In this document: in pieces, positions 53,848 through 56,230 of the stretch | How positions within the stretch are numbered: position 1 is the stretch's first letter | How the letters are laid out: each line of letters starts with the position of its first letter | From: Deltaproteobacteria bacterium | GTDB taxonomy: Bacteria; Myxococcota_A; Polyangia; Haliangiales; JADYYK01 | Length of the DNA: 56,230 bases | Direction of reading: 5' to 3' | NCBI GenBank assembly: GCA_020853705.1 | Contig: JADYYK010000026.1 | Location: 1 to 56,230 of the forward strand | Notes under the pieces: generated by a model | What the model was told of the DNA's origin: nothing | Databases searched by the model: none | Seen by the model: the letters and a program-made list of their open reading frames with translations, nothing else | Position numbers and translations under genes: made by a program

Positions 53848-55001
53848 CGGTGCGTGCGGCCAGGGCTGGGTGGGCGGCGCTGGTGCTGGCGGTGCTGCTG
53901 GCGGCCAGCGCCGGCGCGCGCGCCGACGGCGGCAAGAGCGCGCAGGCCGCCGCCGCGGCGCTGTCACAGGAGGGCGTGCAGCTGTTCGACGCCGGTGACA
54001 TCAAGGCCGCTTGCGAGCGCTTCGAGGCCAGCCTGGAGCTGTACGACGACGTCACCACGCAGGGCCGGCTGGCGACCTGCTTCGAGTCACTGGGGCGGGT
54101 CGGCAGCGCGTTCCAGACCTGGCGTGCCATCGCGGCGCGCCCGGGCGGCGCCGAGCAGGTGCGCCGGCGCACCGTCGCGCGCGAGCACATGGAGGCGCTG
54201 GCCCCGCGGGTGCCGTTCCTGACCCTGGTGCTGCCCGCCGACGCCAGGGACGCCTTCGTCAGCGCTGACGGCAAGCTGCTCGAGGGCGTGACCGGCCTGC
54301 TCCCGATTGACCCGGGCAAGCATGTCATCGCGGCGCGCAGCGTCGACGGCCGCAAGGCGCGCGTCGAGTTCAGCATCAATGAAGGGCAGCGTCGTCGGAT
54401 CGTGCTGGGGTTCAGGGCCGGCGAGCCGCGCGCGAGCGACAGCAGCGTCGTGGTCGTGAAGGATGCGCCGCCGGCCGAGGCGCCGACGGAGCCCGCGATG
54501 ACGTCCACGTCCAGGTCGTCGTCGTCGTCGACGGCGGCGTCGTCGTCGTCGTCGTCGTCGTCGGACGACGAGCCGGTGCCCGCCGAGCCCGCGCCCGAGC
54601 CCGCGCCCGCGCCCGAGCCAGAGCCTGACCGGGCGGCCGCCGCCGACAGCGACGACTCCAGCAGCGCCGACGCCGACGAGCCCTTCCCGAGCGACGACGC
54701 GCCGCCCGCGCAGCGCGGACGCTGGCGTCGCACCGCGGCCATCGTCACCATGGGCCTCGGCGGCGCTGGTCTGGTCACCGCAGGCATCCTGGAGACGCTG
54801 GCGCTCACGGGCGATCACAAGACCACGCAGGTCATCGAGGACAGCGACCTGGTGAGCACCTTCGCCATCGGGGGCGGCGCCTGTGTGGCCGCTGGCCTGA
54901 TCTTGTGGCTGACCCGTCCGACGCATCACGAGCGCCGCGTCGCGGCGGCGCCCCTGCTGGGTCCCGGCGTCGCCGGCCTGGCCATGGCGGGGCAGTTCTA
55001 G
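53844..55001 (+). CDS. exported TPR/PEGA-like protein with C-terminal membrane helices
   Basis: 385 aa from GTG 53844. Sec signal (AGWAALVLAVLLAASAGARA). TPR-like helices (ALSQEGVQLFDAGDIKAACE, RFEASLELYDDVTTQGRLAT), then a beta domain of PEGA type (FVSADGKLLEGVTGLLPIDP, GKHVIAARSVDGRKARVEFS). A Ser run and a Pro/Glu/Asp linker follow (residues 220-295), then two hydrophobic helices (TAAIVTMGLGGAGLVTAGIL; STFAIGGGACVAAGLILWL). This architecture is typical of myxobacterial envelope proteins of unknown role. Last gene of the operon starting at 51409. Confidence 0.82.
   Translation: MTVRAARAGWAALVLAVLLAASAGARADGGKSAQAAAAALSQEGVQLFDAGDIKAACERFEASLELYDDVTTQGRLATCFESLGRVGSAFQTWRAIAARPGGAEQVRRRTVAREHMEALAPRVPFLTLVLPADARDAFVSADGKLLEGVTGLLPIDPGKHVIAARSVDGRKARVEFSINEGQRRRIVLGFRAGEPRASDSSVVVVKDAPPAEAPTEPAMTSTSRSSSSSTAASSSSSSSSDDEPVPAEPAPEPAPAPEPEPDRAAAADSDDSSSADADEPFPSDDAPPAQRGRWRRTAAIVTMGLGGAGLVTAGILETLALTGDHKTTQVIEDSDLVSTFAIGGGACVAAGLILWLTRPTHHERRVAAAPLLGPGVAGLAMAGQF
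54514..54562 (+). repeat. trinucleotide TCG/GTC repeat runs encoding poly-Ser
   Basis: Two runs of TCG (5 and about 8 copies) separated by acggcggcg, in the linker of the TPR/PEGA-like protein. They encode SSSSS and SSSSSSSS. A slippage-prone simple repeat inside a disordered linker. Confidence 0.85.
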
Positions 55002-55053
55002 GGCCGGACAACGGCGCCGGTCGTCCGGCGCGAGCGGGCAGGGGAGGGCGAGC

Positions 55054-55947
55054 ATGGGCGTCAGCGGAGAAGATCTGATCAAGGCGTTCGGCAGCACCTA
55101 CGAGGCCGCGAGCGCCGACCTCGACGGCCGCGTCGGGGACCACAGCGAGCTGCACCTGAGCGAGTCCTGGTGGGGCTTCCCCAGGGCCGGCTTCATGTAC
55201 CTCCTGGAGAGCGACGGCAGCGCGGGCGGGCTGTGGATGCCGTCCCAGGCCGGCACCGTGTGCACGGTGCCGCTGCCTTTCGGCCTCACGCTCGGCGCCG
55301 CACGCAGCGCCGTGCATGCCCTGCTCGGCGCGCCCGCCGAGTCACCCAGCATCCTCTGGTACCAGGGCCCCAGCGACATCTTCGATCTCGACAGCTGCAC
55401 CGCGCACGTCTGCTACGACGCGGCCGAGCAGGTCGTGGTGTGCTACTTCGAGCACGCCGCCGCCCCCAGCGTCGCCACCGCGCGCGCCCAGCGCGCCAAG
55501 CTGCGCTACCGGACCACACCCGAGGCCGCCGCGGCCGCGCTGGCGGCGCTGGTGGCGCGCATCAGCCGCGGCCACAAGCGCGACGAGGCCAAGCCCGCCG
55601 TGGCCGAGCTGCTCGAGGCGGCGCCGCCCGCCGAGCTGCGCATGCTGCTCGAGGCGCAGGCGCATCACGACTTCGCGCGCGCCCGCGTCGGCGACTTCCG
55701 CCTCGACGACACCGTCAGCGAGGACGAGGTGCCGGCGCCGGGCGCCAGCGCCGACGAGTGGACCACGCGCACCGATCGCCTGGTCATCGGGCGCAGCGGT
55801 GGCGGCGACCTGTGGGTGGTGGACTGGCCGCCGCTGCCCGAGACGCGCGTGCTGCGCCTGTGGCACGACGACGACTGGCGCGAGGAGGAGGTGGCCCCCA
55901 GCCTGGGCCGCTTCCTGGCCGACCAGACCGCCGCCGATGAGGACTGA
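55054..55947 (+). CDS. hypothetical soluble protein
   Basis: 297 aa; ribosome site GGGGAGGG before the ATG. No signal peptide or helix, so cytosolic. N-terminal part: MGVSGEDLIKAFGSTYEAAS, SWWGFPRAGFMYLLESDGSA, TVPLPFGLTLGAARSAVHAL, then a helical middle (AAALAALVARISRGHKRDEA) and a C-terminal block LVIGRSGGGDLWVVDWPPLP that vaguely recalls SMI1/KNR4-type domains. I do not assign a family. It follows the previous gene by 52 bp and may be a separate unit. Confidence 0.65.
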   Translation: MGVSGEDLIKAFGSTYEAASADLDGRVGDHSELHLSESWWGFPRAGFMYLLESDGSAGGLWMPSQAGTVCTVPLPFGLTLGAARSAVHALLGAPAESPSILWYQGPSDIFDLDSCTAHVCYDAAEQVVVCYFEHAAAPSVATARAQRAKLRYRTTPEAAAAALAALVARISRGHKRDEAKPAVAELLEAAPPAELRMLLEAQAHHDFARARVGDFRLDDTVSEDEVPAPGASADEWTTRTDRLVIGRSGGGDLWVVDWPPLPETRVLRLWHDDDWREEEVAPSLGRFLADQTAADED

Positions 55948-56230
55948 CCCGCGGCTCAGATTCGTCACATCTCGGCGGCCCCGCATTGCAGCGAGGCCGC
56001 TCGGGCATGGCGAACTGAACGAGCTGGCCTGGCTGGAGCGCGCCGCCGGCGGCTCGGACGGGCGGCTCGGGTTGGCGGCCGAGGACGATGGGTGCCTCGG
56101 GCGACGGGCTCCGCGGCGGCGGCCTCTGGAGGAGGCCGCTCCTCGCCGCTGCGCCGGCGCGGCCACTCAGGGTGCATTGCGCCTTCGTTGCACAGGCAGA
56201 GAAGAATTTATGGGATAGGATGTCGTTTTC
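55948..56230. other. intergenic end region with hairpin and AT-rich edge
   Basis: 283 bp to the window edge without a convincing gene. GCGGCCTC (56119-56126) and GAGGCCGC (56132-56139) form a perfect 8-bp stem, a possible terminator for the gene at 55054. After 56185 the GC content falls sharply (agaagaatttatgggatagg), as upstream of some genes, so a promoter for a gene beyond the edge is possible. Short open frames here are Arg/Ala-rich and not called. Confidence 0.4.

Overview
The window reads as a chromosomal segment of a very GC-rich myxobacterium (phylum Myxococcota). The signs are strong G/C third-position bias, dense genes on both strands, an unusually large share of lipoproteins (Leu-Ala/Gly-Gly-Cys lipoboxes), three proteins ending in a MYXO-CTERM-like tail (Gly-Cys, hydrophobic helix, Arg cluster), an ECF sigma factor fused to a zinc-finger domain, and a PknB-type Ser/Thr kinase. 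The exact genus cannot be read from the sequence. I see no rRNA, tRNA, CRISPR array, insertion sequence or prophage, and no gene-free stretch over 300 bases.

Left part (1-16000): a truncated Ala-rich repeat protein with eight copies of a DDGTVDT motif; a small lipoprotein; a molybdopterin oxidoreductase; a starch/maltodextrin locus (lipoprotein alpha-amylase and LamB-like porin, divergent from a second lipoprotein alpha-amylase); two overlapping GT-C-type membrane glycosyltransferases; and a secreted trypsin-like protease with a MYXO-CTERM tail.

15200-34200: a three-gene cassette (GNAT, DUF3419/BtaA-like, haem-oxygenase-like); a divergent operon of an octahaem cytochrome c lipoprotein, an HTTM-like membrane protein and a small anchored protein; a leftward block of an E2-like acyltransferase, peptide release factor 3 (prfC), a Cu+-ATPase with YHS domains, a His-rich lipoprotein and an OmpA-family protein; a CAP-domain lipoprotein with a Ser/Thr/Pro repeat linker; a response regulator; a coupled four-gene operon (Cys-rich lipoprotein, MBL hydrolase, Ser/Thr kinase, DDAH-like amidinohydrolase); and several envelope proteins.

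34400-48500: a rightward envelope operon (DUF2541-like, three likely outer-membrane proteins, DUF2804-like lipoprotein); a rhodanese lipoprotein; a heptahaem cytochrome with TPRs; a second MYXO-CTERM trypsin-like protease; an orphan secreted protein behind an AT-richer leader with a palindrome; a second HTTM/small-partner pair; and an FG-GAP/UnbV lipoprotein.

48500-56230: an apparent small stress regulon. An ECF sigma factor with a built-in zinc finger lies between two transcription units (DUF2892 plus a Cys-rich protein, and OsmC) that share a bipartite promoter-like sequence. Next is a redox module: a MYXO-CTERM DUF2271 protein divergent from a five-gene overlapping operon (dihaem lipoprotein, CX4CH lipoprotein, DUF4266, DUF3570, TPR/PEGA-like protein). 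The recurring theme is envelope redox chemistry. The DUF2271/DUF4266/DUF3570 module with haem lipoproteins, the cytochrome-HTTM operon and the GNAT/DUF3419/haem-oxygenase-like cassette are the best candidates for undescribed systems.
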